Assembly: GCF_004766125.1 (NCBI RefSeq)
Contig: NZ_SJSA01000001.1
Coordinates: forward strand, 1,612,001-1,676,000
Reading direction: 5' to 3'
Length of the DNA: 64,000 bases
DNA from: Duncaniella freteri
Lineage (GTDB): Bacteria; Bacteroidota; Bacteroidia; Bacteroidales; Muribaculaceae
The notes under the pieces are model-generated. The model was given only the letters and a program-made list of their open reading frames with translations, was not told the origin of the DNA and ran no database searches. This document shows positions 42,452-51,320 of this stretch, piece after piece; position 1 is the stretch's first letter, and the number at the start of each line of letters is the position of its first letter. The translations under genes were made by a program, and so were the position numbers.

Positions 42452-43661
42452 CAGGGCTGACGCATCTTAATTTTTTACAACATCAAAACTTTTTAAGGCA
42501 TAAAGTAAGTAGTCGTTATCCCAACCGGCTTTCTTCCTATGTCCTTTGACACCCATTGATGACACCTTGGCGTTCTTGATTATGTTCAGTCCGATACGGT
42601 TGAGCAGAGAGAAATTTTGAGCTGCATTATCCTTTTGCTTACGCGAGGCATCATCTCCAAAAGCGACGTCCAATGTCCAATGCAGTTGATTCTCCACGCT
42701 CCAGTGTGTCCTGATAGAATGATTAATATATTGAGCGTCAGCCTCAAGGCTCGACAGGTAATATCTGGTCTCCTTGTGGATTTGTCCAGACTTGACATCC
42801 CGGGTACGGGATTCTATTCTCACGATGCTTTTAAGACCGGGCCATCTGTCCCTGTCGATGATGTTGTCGAGATTGGTTATGACCGAACAGGCCCTTGTCT
42901 CTTCCCGCCCATGAGCCTTCCCGTCCATCGTATGCTCAGATGACGGCTTAATATATGTGAAAGAACGGCTGACACGGTCAAGCATTTCGGGCTGATTCCC
43001 TTTCAGGGCAAGGATATAGTCGGCTCCGCGCTCGATTATTGTCTTGGCAATCTCTCTCTGACAGCCCATGGCATCGATTGTGACTATGCAGTTTTTCAAC
43101 TCCAGGATGCGCAGCAGCCGGGGTATCGCAGTAATCTCGTTGCTCTTTCCGGCGACCTTTTCCTGCGCGAGCAACAGGTTGTTCGCCGAAGCCCATGCGC
43201 TGACAAGATGGGTGTATGTCCCGGAGCCGTCATCGCTGCTCCCGCGCATACATTTGCCGTCAATGGCGACAACTTCCCCGTCGGTCAGTTCGGCAATGCT
43301 TTTCGTCCATGCCACAAAGGAACCGTTCAATTCTTTTGGGTCTAACATACTGATTACTCGGTTGAACGTATCGTGCGAGGGTATGCCGTTGGGAAGGTGC
43401 AGGAACTTCTCAAGCCAATCAATCTTGGCATTACCATAGTCCTCGATTTCATTCCAGCCCTCCGCTCCGCAGATGACTGCGCAAAGCGATATGAACAGGA
43501 TGGAGTCAAGGCTGTGTTTCTGTGTGCGCTCCACACGAGGATCGCTGATGGATGAAAAGAAATCTATGGGTGAGTTAGGATTTGTCATATAAGATTAACG
43601 GCTGTATGCCTATTTATATTGGTAAACAGCCGTTAAGTTTATTTAAGATGCGTCTGCCGTG
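42452..43661 (-). mobile_element. Complete ISAs1-family insertion sequence (1210 bp)
   Basis: Flanked by the 10-bp duplication GCATTTTGAG. Terminal inverted repeats of 19 bases with 17 matches: left CAGGGCTGACGCATCTTAA (42452-42470), right (reversed) CACGGCAGACGCATCTTAA (43661-43643). It contains a single intact transposase gene reading from the right end to the left end, plus a small hairpin before it (AACGGCTGT/ACAGCCGTT near 43599-43635). The insertion is in the space between the carbonic anhydrase gene's 3' end and the tRNA-Leu promoter. Confidence 0.93.
42467..43588 (-). CDS. ISAs1 family transposase
   Basis: 373 residues. N-terminal DDE_Tnp_1-associated domain (SISDPRVERTQKHSLDSILFISLCAVICG), then the DDE core: AIDGKCMRGS (first Asp), VTIDAMGCQREIAKTI (second Asp) and the C-terminal HWSVENQLHWTLDVAFGDDASR with the Glu. 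Lys/His-rich end. All catalytic acids are kept and the frame is open, so the element should be able to move. Its stop codon lies within the left inverted repeat. Confidence 0.95.
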   Translation of the reverse strand: MTNPNSPIDFFSSISDPRVERTQKHSLDSILFISLCAVICGAEGWNEIEDYGNAKIDWLEKFLHLPNGIPSHDTFNRVISMLDPKELNGSFVAWTKSIAELTDGEVVAIDGKCMRGSSDDGSGTYTHLVSAWASANNLLLAQEKVAGKSNEITAIPRLLRILELKNCIVTIDAMGCQREIAKTIIERGADYILALKGNQPEMLDRVSRSFTYIKPSSEHTMDGKAHGREETRACSVITNLDNIIDRDRWPGLKSIVRIESRTRDVKSGQIHKETRYYLSSLEADAQYINHSIRTHWSVENQLHWTLDVAFGDDASRKQKDNAAQNFSLLNRIGLNIIKNAKVSSMGVKGHRKKAGWDNDYLLYALKSFDVVKN

Positions 43662-43671
43662 GCATTTTGAG
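43662..43671. repeat. Target-site duplication of ISAs1 element, right copy
   Basis: Second GCATTTTGAG; see 42442-42451. Confidence 0.9.
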
Positions 43672-43715
43672 ATAAATGTGGATACAAATGTATTGCCAAT
43701 ATGTAATTGTGAGAA

Positions 43716-44246
43716 TTATTCAGTCTCTTCAGGATGGGTGTACCAACGTGAATACATCAGGTAGTTGCGGGCTATTTTGGTGTTGAGTTCACGGGAAGTA
43801 GTCGGGTCGACCATCTTGATGAATTTTGCCGGAGCTCCTCCCCATAGCTCGTTGGGACCTATCTTGGTGCGTGAAAGCACCACCGATCCTGCGGCTACAA
43901 GGGCTCCTTCACCAACTTCGGCGTCGTCCATCACCACGGCACCCATGCCGATGAGTGCAAAATTGTGTATTTTGGCCCCATGTATGGTCACGTTGTGGCC
44001 TATTGATACGTCGTCGCCGATTTCGATTGTCGATTTTTGGTATAATGTGTGCAGGACCGAGCCGTCCTGAATGTTTACGCGGTTGCCTATACGTATGGAG
44101 TTGACATCTCCGCGTAGCACAGTGTTGAACCATACGCTGCATTCACTTCCCATTTTCACATCTCCTACTATGGTGCAGTTCTCGGCAAGAAATGTGTCGG
44201 GACCTATTTCGGGTGTGAATCCACGTACAGGGATTATTAGAGGCAT
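43716..44246 (-). CDS. Gamma-carbonic-anhydrase-like hexapeptide protein
   Basis: 176 residues of left-handed beta-helix repeats. Seen: SVWFNTVLRGDVNSIRIGNRVNIQDGSVLH (His), SIGHNVTIHGAKIHNFALIGMGAVVMD with the spaced histidines that bind metal in gamma-class carbonic anhydrases, and a C-terminal helix. Members hydrate CO2 or have lost activity; the metal histidines are present here. The ISAs1 element lies 45 bases beyond its stop. Upstream is the pepP terminator, so it is probably transcribed separately. Confidence 0.88.
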   Translation of the reverse strand: MPLIIPVRGFTPEIGPDTFLAENCTIVGDVKMGSECSVWFNTVLRGDVNSIRIGNRVNIQDGSVLHTLYQKSTIEIGDDVSIGHNVTIHGAKIHNFALIGMGAVVMDDAEVGEGALVAAGSVVLSRTKIGPNELWGGAPAKFIKMVDPTTSRELNTKIARNYLMYSRWYTHPEETE

Positions 44247-44270
44247 TTTTGTAAAGTATTATATGGTGAG

Positions 44271-44308
44271 ACTATTCATTACCGCGGCATGCCGCGGTAA
44301 TGAATAGT
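44271..44308. terminator. Terminator after pepP
   Basis: 18-bp perfect stem ACTATTCATTACCGCGGC (44271-44288) with complement 44291-44308 and a 2-base centre, directly beyond the pepP stop on the minus strand. Confidence 0.8.
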
Positions 44309-44315
44309 TGTATGT

Positions 44316-46103
44316 TTATTTCAATGGTGCTGTAGCAGCGGCGAGCCATTCCCTCTCATCGGGGGTGAGAGATGGTGAGAGACGATCGTAAACGGTACGG
44401 TGATAATCGTCAACCCATTTGATCTCTTCAGGAGTCATTATGGATGTGTCGAAGAGGTCGCGGTCGAACGGACACATTGTCACAGTCTCGAATGCATAGA
44501 AGTTGCCGAACTCAGTGGTCTCATAAGGGATGGTCAGCACGAGGTTTTCACATCGTATGCCGTAGCGGTCGGCGAGATATACTCCAGGTTCGTTGGATGT
44601 AAGCATTCCAGGCATGAGCGGAGCCATAGTGTCGTTCAGACGTATGCTCTGCGGTCCTTCATGGACGTTTAGGAAGTGGCCTACACCATGTCCTGTGCCG
44701 TGTAGATAGCTCTTGCCCTCTTTCCACAGTGATATTCGTGCCATGGCATCGAGCTGGTGTCCGCGTGTCCCTTCGGGGAATACGGCTGTGGCAATGGCGA
44801 TGTGTCCTTTCATTACAAGGGTGAAGTCATGGCGCATATCGGCTGAAGGGGTGCCGAGAGCGATGGTGCGGGTTATGTCGGTGGTAGCATCGAGATAGTT
44901 GGCACCGGAGTCGATGAGCAGCAGGTTGTCGGTGTGAAGCTGTGCGTCGGTCTCGGGTGTGGCTGAATAGTGTACAATGGCTCCGTGAGGACCGAATCCG
45001 CATATGCTGTCGAAACTGAGATCGAAGAAGAGCGGATCAGTGCGCCGGTTGCGCTCAAGGATTTCGGCAACGCCGATTTCAGTGAGTGGTGTGCCCTGCT
45101 CTACAGTGCGCTTTACCTCCATGATTGACCGTACCATATACACGCCGTCACGCACGTGGGCGTCGCGTATGCCTTGCATCTGCACTTCGTTCTTGACGGC
45201 TTTGGGGATAAGCACAGGGGAGTCGCTGATGATGAAATGTCCGTCGAGTGCCGACGCTACCGCACCTGAGGCACGGTCGCCGCTCAGAAGTACGTCGATG
45301 TCTCGGGGCACTTCTGTGAGGAAGCCGAGTGCGTCGTTATACGGAGCTGTTGCTACTCCCGATGCTGAGAGGTAGGCTATAACTTCTGGAGTGAGTTTCG
45401 CCGGGTTGATAAACAGGCATGCATCCTTCTCGCCTACATACAGGAATGATGTCGCTACAGGATTGCAGGGAACATCGGTGGAACGAAGGTTCAGGAGCCA
45501 AGCTATCTCATCGAGTGCTGATGTGAAGAAAGCGCGTGCGCCTTCGGTTGTGAAGTCACGGCGGAGGTCAGCGAGTTTGTCTGACGCGCTTTTTCCGGCA
45601 TATTTCTCATCGTGAATGAATGCAGCATCCGAGGGTAGCTCGGGACGGTCATTCCATATACGGTCGATGGGGTCGAAGTTTACGTCCAGGCGTATGCCCT
45701 TTTTGTTCAGAGCCGAACGGAGTGTGGCGGTGTCGTTGAGCGACATAAGCATTCCGTTGATGCCCACGGTGTCTCCTTCATTGAGTGTATCGCAAAGGAA
45801 TCGGTTGATTGAGGGTGTCTCGGGTAATCCGTCCTTCATGATCACTATGCCTGAGCCTTGTGTCTGGTCCTCTCCCTGAAGGAAATAGCGACTGTCGACC
45901 CACAGATAGGCTCCGTCAGCGGTGATAACGAGTGTGCCGGCTGAGCCTGTGAATCCTGTGAGATAGCGCACCGTATGCCAATGGGATGAGATGTACTCGC
46001 TCAGATGAGGATCTGTGCGCGGTACGATTACAGCATTGAGTCCTGCATTTGCCATCTCATCGCGGAGGGCTTGTATGCGTTGTGTTGATACGTTTGTGGT
46101 CAT
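44316..46103 (-). CDS. pepP: Xaa-Pro aminopeptidase (M24B)
   Basis: 595 residues from ATG 46103 (MTTNVSTQRIQALRDEM); a TTG-started extension to 46175 runs through the promoter and is rejected. Cytoplasmic metallopeptidase that removes N-terminal residues preceding proline. Two N-terminal creatinase-like domains (to about 310) are followed by the pita-bread domain with metal ligands in DSGANYLDATTDITRT, HGTGHGVGHFLNVHEGP, TSNEPGVY and the final ENLVL glutamate. The long three-domain form is that of eukaryotic-type APP1. Promoter TTTG-20-TAAATTTG at 46145-46176. Confidence 0.92.
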   Translation of the reverse strand: MTTNVSTQRIQALRDEMANAGLNAVIVPRTDPHLSEYISSHWHTVRYLTGFTGSAGTLVITADGAYLWVDSRYFLQGEDQTQGSGIVIMKDGLPETPSINRFLCDTLNEGDTVGINGMLMSLNDTATLRSALNKKGIRLDVNFDPIDRIWNDRPELPSDAAFIHDEKYAGKSASDKLADLRRDFTTEGARAFFTSALDEIAWLLNLRSTDVPCNPVATSFLYVGEKDACLFINPAKLTPEVIAYLSASGVATAPYNDALGFLTEVPRDIDVLLSGDRASGAVASALDGHFIISDSPVLIPKAVKNEVQMQGIRDAHVRDGVYMVRSIMEVKRTVEQGTPLTEIGVAEILERNRRTDPLFFDLSFDSICGFGPHGAIVHYSATPETDAQLHTDNLLLIDSGANYLDATTDITRTIALGTPSADMRHDFTLVMKGHIAIATAVFPEGTRGHQLDAMARISLWKEGKSYLHGTGHGVGHFLNVHEGPQSIRLNDTMAPLMPGMLTSNEPGVYLADRYGIRCENLVLTIPYETTEFGNFYAFETVTMCPFDRDLFDTSIMTPEEIKWVDDYHRTVYDRLSPSLTPDEREWLAAATAPLK

Positions 46104-46144
46104 GGTAATCAGTTTATGAATTATCGGGAGGGATTTCCCATCCG

Positions 46145-46176
46145 CAAATTTACGACATATCAAGTGTAAAGTCAAA
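46145..46176 (-). promoter_or_regulatory. pepP promoter
   Basis: Minus strand: TTTG (46176-46173), 20-base spacer, TAAATTTG (46152-46145), 42 bases before the start codon. Confidence 0.7.
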
Positions 46177-46255
46177 CCTATCGGGGAAGAAATTTGTTAT
46201 AAAATCGTCATAAATTGTTTTTATGGTGCCCTCTAAATTTCACTATGTTAAAAAT

Positions 46256-46468
46256 ATGAGACTAAGGAAAGTTTCAAAGCTGCTGATTGCGATGTGTGCC
46301 ATACTGGTATTGTCGGTATCTATGCCGTCGTGCGGCACCATGCACAGCTATTGGGGAGTCGAACATGAATATGAGTTCCCTGACGGAGTGTACGGTCACG
46401 GTCATTATAAACCGAAACATAAGAAACATAAACACAAGAAACCTAAAAAACACCACCATCGTCACTGA
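46256..46468 (+). CDS. Small His/Lys-rich lipoprotein
   Basis: 70 residues from ATG 46256 (an in-frame ATG at 46223 would add 11 residues). Signal peptide ends in VSMPSC (lipidated Cys26). The mature part is about 45 residues: a short GTMHSYWGVEHEYEFPDG segment and then a tail in which residues 48-70 contain nine His and nine Lys. The tail suggests binding to metal ions, heme or polyanions; nothing more specific can be said. The only plus-strand gene between the convergent/divergent peptidase genes; terminator follows at 46500-46541. Confidence 0.7.
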   Translation: MRLRKVSKLLIAMCAILVLSVSMPSCGTMHSYWGVEHEYEFPDGVYGHGHYKPKHKKHKHKKPKKHHHRH

Positions 46469-46499
46469 TGATATGTGGTCGGTGGGATAAAACAGAAAG

Positions 46500-46541
46500 C
46501 ACCGTCCGTATGGCGGTGCTTGATTGCGTATACGGACGGTG
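46500..46541. terminator. Terminator between the small lipoprotein and the DPP III gene
   Basis: CACCGTCCGTA (46500-46510) pairs with TACGGACGGTG (46531-46541); a smaller GCACCG/CGGTGC pairing competes. Serves convergent genes. Confidence 0.7.
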
Positions 46542-46564
46542 TTATCTAATCTTTGTCAGTTGAT

Positions 46565-48595
46565 TTATTTCACTGTCAGGTTGGCTGGGAGGGTGCGATA
46601 GTCCTTTGAATAGCGGAGCACCTGCGGGAGATAGTCCTCACCATACTCGATTGTCACGTCAGTGATGTTGCCGTCGGCATCGGTGACAGGCTTGTAGATG
46701 GGGTTGACGAATCCCTTGTAAGGAGCGATGTTGAGGTGAGAGTAGCGGTCAAGGACTTCCTTATGGAGTTCGGGATCGACTTTCACTGCGTACTGTTCCA
46801 CGAGAGCGGCTCCGGCTGCATAGTCACCTTCGCTCTTTATGCGCTGCACTTCGGCAAGAAGATCTCCGAAGAGGCTGCGAAGTTTCTCGTAGTCATTGAT
46901 TTTAATGAATGTCTTGCCGTCGCGCTTTACGAATTCGATTACGTTTTCGGGCTGTCCCTTTTCAAGCGCCCATTTGGCTATGAGCTGACGGTTGCGCATG
47001 TGGGCCTCCTCTACATCCTTGCCCGGTTCGATTCGGGTGAGCTGGGTCATGAGTCCGTTGAGGATGTATTTGTAGTATTCAGCCTTGTAGGCGTCGGGAT
47101 TGTCGAGCAGACCGAGTTCAAGGAGCTTGGGATCGCCGAGATAATAGAGGGCAAACAGGTCGGCGCGTGTCTCTTCAAGTGTAGAGCCGTGAGCCTTGAG
47201 TGCACCCTGGTCGACACCGGGCAGAAGTTTGCCTGAGCCGTGACCGAGGCATTCGTGGAGGTCGGTGTGAAGATTGTCGGTGATGAAGAGGTATTTATCC
47301 ATAAGGTCGGATGTCTCCTGATCGATGACAAACTCCTCGTTATATCCATTGCCATGAGCGGCTTTGTCGTAAGCACCTGTGATGTTCTCAAGTGTCACTG
47401 ACTTGGAGCCGTGAGCCGCACGTATCCAGTTGGCGTTGGGGAGATTGATTCCTATCGGGGTTGCGGGATATGCGTCGCCGGCAAGGATGGCGGCGGTGAT
47501 AACTTTTGCGCTCACACCCTTGACTTCCTCTTTGCGGAAACGTGGATCGACAGGAGAATGGTCCTCAAACCATTGTGCGTTGCCCGATATGATTTCGGTG
47601 CGGTGGCTTGCCTCATTGTTCTTGAAGTTTACGATAGATTCGTATGCTCCTGTCATTCCTAACGGGTCGCCGTAATCCTCGATGAAACCGTTGATGAAGT
47701 CGACCTGCGACTTGGTGTCCTCAGCCCATGCTATGGAGTATGCGTCGAAGTCCTTGAGGTCGCCAGAGCGGAAGTAGGCGATGAGTTTGCTCACGATATC
47801 CTTTTGGGCATCGTTCTCGGCATATGGAAGAGACTTTTCAAGATTTTCAACTATGCGCTCAAGTGCCTGAGTGTATAGGCCTCCTATCTTGTAGACCTGT
47901 TCGGTGACCTTGCCGTTCTCCTTCACTACACGTGTGTTGAGTCCCCATGACACAGGGGTAAGGTCGGTTGTGTCCTTGAGTGCGTTGAAGTAGTTTTCCA
48001 CCTCAGCCTGGCTTACACCGTCGTAGAGGTTGTTGGCTGATGTGAGAATAAGGTCCTGACCTTCAGCCTGGTTTACGCGCTTGGGCATCACAGTGGGGTC
48101 GAATATGACCGGGAGGAGTGTGTCAAGATTGGTTACGGTGCCCTCTGGAAGTTTTCCAGCCTGTGCTACAAGCCATTCCTGGGTGAATCCTGGAGTGAAC
48201 TTATCCATCGAATAGTGATGATGTATACCGCTGGCAAATTCTATCTGTTTGAGATATGTCTCAAGAGCCTTGAAATTCTTGTCCTTACGGTCGCCGTCAT
48301 AATTGGTGTATACACCCTCGATGAGATCGCGTATGGCAAGATTGTATTTGCCGTTCTGATCCCACAGTATGTCACGTCCGGCAATGGCGGCTTCTGTGAG
48401 ATAGTAGATGAAGATGCGCTGCTGAGGGGTGAGCTCCTCAAATCCGGGGACCTGATAACGGAGCACCTCGATGTCGGCGAAACGGTCGGCTGTGTAGTCG
48501 AAATCGGCTGGTTCGGCTGCCGGTTTGCCCGATCCGCACGATGACGTGATGGCTAATGCTGCCATGGCTGGAATGATTAATTTTGAAAATGACAT
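46565..48595 (-). CDS. Dipeptidyl-peptidase III (M49), lipoprotein form
   Basis: 676 residues. Signal peptide with lipobox ITSSC (Cys20), so it is membrane-anchored outside the cytoplasm. Zinc metallopeptidase of family M49: the motif HECLGH at 447-452 (five-residue HExxH-like spacing rather than HEXXGH with the extra residue of human DPP III) and EETRAD at 474-479 with the third ligand. Removes dipeptides from the N-terminus of short peptides. C-terminal NPIYKPVTDADGNI region is beta-rich. Single gene. Confidence 0.92.
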   Translation of the reverse strand: MSFSKLIIPAMAALAITSSCGSGKPAAEPADFDYTADRFADIEVLRYQVPGFEELTPQQRIFIYYLTEAAIAGRDILWDQNGKYNLAIRDLIEGVYTNYDGDRKDKNFKALETYLKQIEFASGIHHHYSMDKFTPGFTQEWLVAQAGKLPEGTVTNLDTLLPVIFDPTVMPKRVNQAEGQDLILTSANNLYDGVSQAEVENYFNALKDTTDLTPVSWGLNTRVVKENGKVTEQVYKIGGLYTQALERIVENLEKSLPYAENDAQKDIVSKLIAYFRSGDLKDFDAYSIAWAEDTKSQVDFINGFIEDYGDPLGMTGAYESIVNFKNNEASHRTEIISGNAQWFEDHSPVDPRFRKEEVKGVSAKVITAAILAGDAYPATPIGINLPNANWIRAAHGSKSVTLENITGAYDKAAHGNGYNEEFVIDQETSDLMDKYLFITDNLHTDLHECLGHGSGKLLPGVDQGALKAHGSTLEETRADLFALYYLGDPKLLELGLLDNPDAYKAEYYKYILNGLMTQLTRIEPGKDVEEAHMRNRQLIAKWALEKGQPENVIEFVKRDGKTFIKINDYEKLRSLFGDLLAEVQRIKSEGDYAAGAALVEQYAVKVDPELHKEVLDRYSHLNIAPYKGFVNPIYKPVTDADGNITDVTIEYGEDYLPQVLRYSKDYRTLPANLTVK

Positions 48596-48632
48596 GATTG
48601 GTTTTTTAGGTATGAAATATTGGTGTCAAGGT

Positions 48633-49820
48633 CTATTCTACAGCCAGAACCAGTCCTTTGAGGTATTCCCCTTCGGGATGGTATATATTGACCGGATGGT
48701 CGGCAGGCTGGGTGAGCTGATGGAGGATTCGCACTTTTCGCCCTGACTGTGCCGCTGCGGTGAACACTGCGAGCCTGAACTGTTCGCGTGATATTGCCTG
48801 CGAACAGGAGAAAGTGAACAGTACGCCTCCAGGGGCAATCTTTCGGAATGCTGCAGCGTTGATCCTGCGGTATCCTATCATCGCATTCTTTATCGCGCTG
48901 CGATGTTTGGCGAAAGCTGGGGGGTCAAGGATTATCAGGTCATAGGCTCCGTCGGGCATATCGGCAAGATACTTGAACGCATCCTGGGCATATGACTTGT
49001 GGCGGGTGTCGGATGGGAAGTTCAGTTCGATGTTGGCATCGGTGAGGGCGACAGCCTTGGCAGAGGAGTCCACCGAATGTACGAGCTTTGCTCCTCCGCG
49101 CATGGCATAAACTGAGAATCCGCCGGTGTAGCAGAACATGTTGAGCACTCTTGCTCCGTTGCTGTAATGCTGGAGCAGCGCACGGTTGTCGCGCTGGTCG
49201 ACAAAGAATCCGGTCTTCTGTCCTTTAAGCCAATCGATATTGAATTTGAGACCGTTTTCTACGGCTATATTAGTCTCGAATCCTCCTATTATATAATCGT
49301 TTACAGGGTCGAGGCGTGCCTTGTAGGGGAGTGTGGTTTCCGACTTGTAATACACATTCTTAATGCCGGCCCCGGGAAGTTCAGTGAGGGTTTTAGCTAT
49401 GATGTGGCGTGCATAGTGCATTCCCGGGGAGTGAGCCTGGAGCACAGCTGTGTTGCCATATACATCTACCACACATCCTGGCAGGAAGTCGCCCTCACCG
49501 TGCACGAGGCGGAATGTGGTGTTGTCAGGGCGTATCAGTCCGAGACGTTCGCGCAGTGCCCATGCCTGGGATAGCCGGTCGGCGAAGAAACTGTCGTCAA
49601 TAGAGATTTCGTCAGTCGACAGCATGCGCACGGCTATAGAGCCGATTTCGTAGTGTCCGACCCCGAGCGAACGACCGTCAGAAGCCACGACTTTTACTAT
49701 GTCGCCCTCTTCGATATCCTTAGGGAGATCAGCGATGGCTCCGGAGAATACCCACGGATGGAACCTCAGCAGAGATTCTTCTTTGCCTCGCTTGAGGGTT
49801 ATGGTTTTATAGTTTTGCAT
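48633..49820 (-). CDS. rlmI: 23S rRNA (cytosine-C5) methyltransferase, RlmI type
   Basis: 395 residues. N-terminal PUA domain (LKRGKEESLLRFHPWVFSGAI to about 80, with GDIVKVVASDGRSLGVGHYE), then an EEHEE linker domain and a Rossmann SAM domain: VLNMFCYTGGFSVYAMRGG (motif I), DLIILDPPAFAKHR (motif IV) and FTFSCSQAI with the catalytic-region Cys. Matches RlmI/YccW-type enzymes acting on 23S rRNA. Located between the DPP III gene and rseP on the same strand with spacers of 37 and 57 bases. Confidence 0.9.
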   Translation of the reverse strand: MQNYKTITLKRGKEESLLRFHPWVFSGAIADLPKDIEEGDIVKVVASDGRSLGVGHYEIGSIAVRMLSTDEISIDDSFFADRLSQAWALRERLGLIRPDNTTFRLVHGEGDFLPGCVVDVYGNTAVLQAHSPGMHYARHIIAKTLTELPGAGIKNVYYKSETTLPYKARLDPVNDYIIGGFETNIAVENGLKFNIDWLKGQKTGFFVDQRDNRALLQHYSNGARVLNMFCYTGGFSVYAMRGGAKLVHSVDSSAKAVALTDANIELNFPSDTRHKSYAQDAFKYLADMPDGAYDLIILDPPAFAKHRSAIKNAMIGYRRINAAAFRKIAPGGVLFTFSCSQAISREQFRLAVFTAAAQSGRKVRILHQLTQPADHPVNIYHPEGEYLKGLVLAVE

Positions 49821-49877
49821 ATCTGAAAGTTAAAAACAGAGTAGTGTATGTCGGGGAGACAGGTTGTAAGTATCCGG

Positions 49878-51314
49878 TTATTTGAAGAAAGCCCTGAATA
49901 TGTCATTGCCGTTGGCGTAAAGCAGGAGCAGCAGGAGGAATCCCATGCCCACGTACTGGGCTGCCACGAGTACGTTTTCGGGTACTTTGCGTCGGGTGAC
50001 CACTTCCCACAGCAGGAACATGATGTGACCGCCGTCGAGACCCGGTATAGGGATTATGTTCATGAATGCGAGTGCTACAGACAGGAATGCGGTTATCTCC
50101 CAGAACGAAAGCCAGTTCCAGCGGTCAGGAAACATATTTCCGATTGTCCCGAATCCGCCGAGGCTCTGCGCTCCTTCGGATGAGAAGACATGTTTCATCG
50201 AGCCTACGTAATTGCTGAGGGTGGATGTGCCTATCTCCCATCCTTTGGGGAATGATTCGAAGAAGCCGTAACTGATGGTGACAGGCGGATATACGTCTGT
50301 GATGGGGCGCAGCTGGAATCCGAGCTTTCCGAACTCATTGGGGGTCACAGGGACGGTGACGCGGTTGCCGTCGCGCTCAACGGTCAGGTCCACATCCTTG
50401 CCTGCATTGGCTACGAGGGCAGGTGTCAGTTCGGTGTATGACGGTGTAGGGGTGTCGCCTACAGCCACTATGTGGTCGCCTTCAAGGAGACCGGCTTTTG
50501 CAGCAGCCTCTCCAGGTACGAGCCGGTCGATGTAGACAGGCAGACGGTAAGCCATGAAGCCTTTTTCATCGTTCAGGCGGAATATGAAGTCCTTGGGGAT
50601 TGCTATCGTTACGGTGTCTTTGCCGTTGCGCAGCATTGTGACCTCCTTGGCTTCTACCATTTTGAGCATGTAGTCGCCATCGGCGGCATCGAGTTTAACA
50701 CCGTCAGCCATAAGAGGGATATCTCCGTTGCGGAATCCTGCTTTCTGTGCAGCCGGCACGAAATCGAAACCTTCGGTCGCTACTTCAAACGGTATGTATT
50801 TTGCTCCCCAGTTGGCGGCTATACCGGCATATATCAGGATTGCAAGAATGAAATTGAAGAGCACGCCTCCAAACATCACAAGCAGCCTCTGCCATGCCGG
50901 TTTGGTACGGAATTCCCACGGCTTCTCCTCTTCGCTCATCTTCTGGTTGGTCTCGTCGATCATGCCGTTTATCGCGCAGTATCCTCCGAGGGGCACCCAG
51001 CCGATGCCGTATATGGTATCGCGCCAGGAGGTCTTTCCGTTGGAGGGTGCGGGATGTTCCTTGCCTATGGTGAAAGTCACGGCTGCCTTGTCGGGGGTGT
51101 TATTCTCTTCATCGCCCTGACGCACAAACAGTCCGATCTTATTTGTGCGGGGATTGTAGCGCAGCAGGCTGAACTTGGGGTTGAAGAACATATAGAATTT
51201 ATCGACCTTTATGCCGAAAATCCTTGCGAATATGTAGTGACCGAACTCGTGGATGATAACGAGGAAAGCCAGCGCAATAATGAATTGTAATGCTTTTATG
51301 AGAAATGATTCCAT
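49878..51314 (-). CDS. rseP: Site-2 intramembrane protease RseP
   Basis: 478 residues. Zinc metalloprotease within the membrane: HEFGH at 22-26 in the first membrane segment, third ligand in NIIPIPGLDGGHIMF near the C-terminus, a PDZ region (two copies; the second includes DRLVPGEAAAKAGLLEGDHIVAVG) between them. Cleaves anti-sigma factors and leftover signal peptides in the membrane. Six bases downstream of dxr, an arrangement common in bacteria. A long loop after the first membrane segment (residues 50-100) is typical for Bacteroidota. Confidence 0.95.
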   Translation of the reverse strand: MESFLIKALQFIIALAFLVIIHEFGHYIFARIFGIKVDKFYMFFNPKFSLLRYNPRTNKIGLFVRQGDEENNTPDKAAVTFTIGKEHPAPSNGKTSWRDTIYGIGWVPLGGYCAINGMIDETNQKMSEEEKPWEFRTKPAWQRLLVMFGGVLFNFILAILIYAGIAANWGAKYIPFEVATEGFDFVPAAQKAGFRNGDIPLMADGVKLDAADGDYMLKMVEAKEVTMLRNGKDTVTIAIPKDFIFRLNDEKGFMAYRLPVYIDRLVPGEAAAKAGLLEGDHIVAVGDTPTPSYTELTPALVANAGKDVDLTVERDGNRVTVPVTPNEFGKLGFQLRPITDVYPPVTISYGFFESFPKGWEIGTSTLSNYVGSMKHVFSSEGAQSLGGFGTIGNMFPDRWNWLSFWEITAFLSVALAFMNIIPIPGLDGGHIMFLLWEVVTRRKVPENVLVAAQYVGMGFLLLLLLYANGNDIFRAFFK

Positions 51315-51320
51315 AGGGGT

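Noticed and set aside
42155..42460. 101-codon plus-strand frame.
   Set aside because: It reads through the terminator and the antisense strand of tRNA-Leu.
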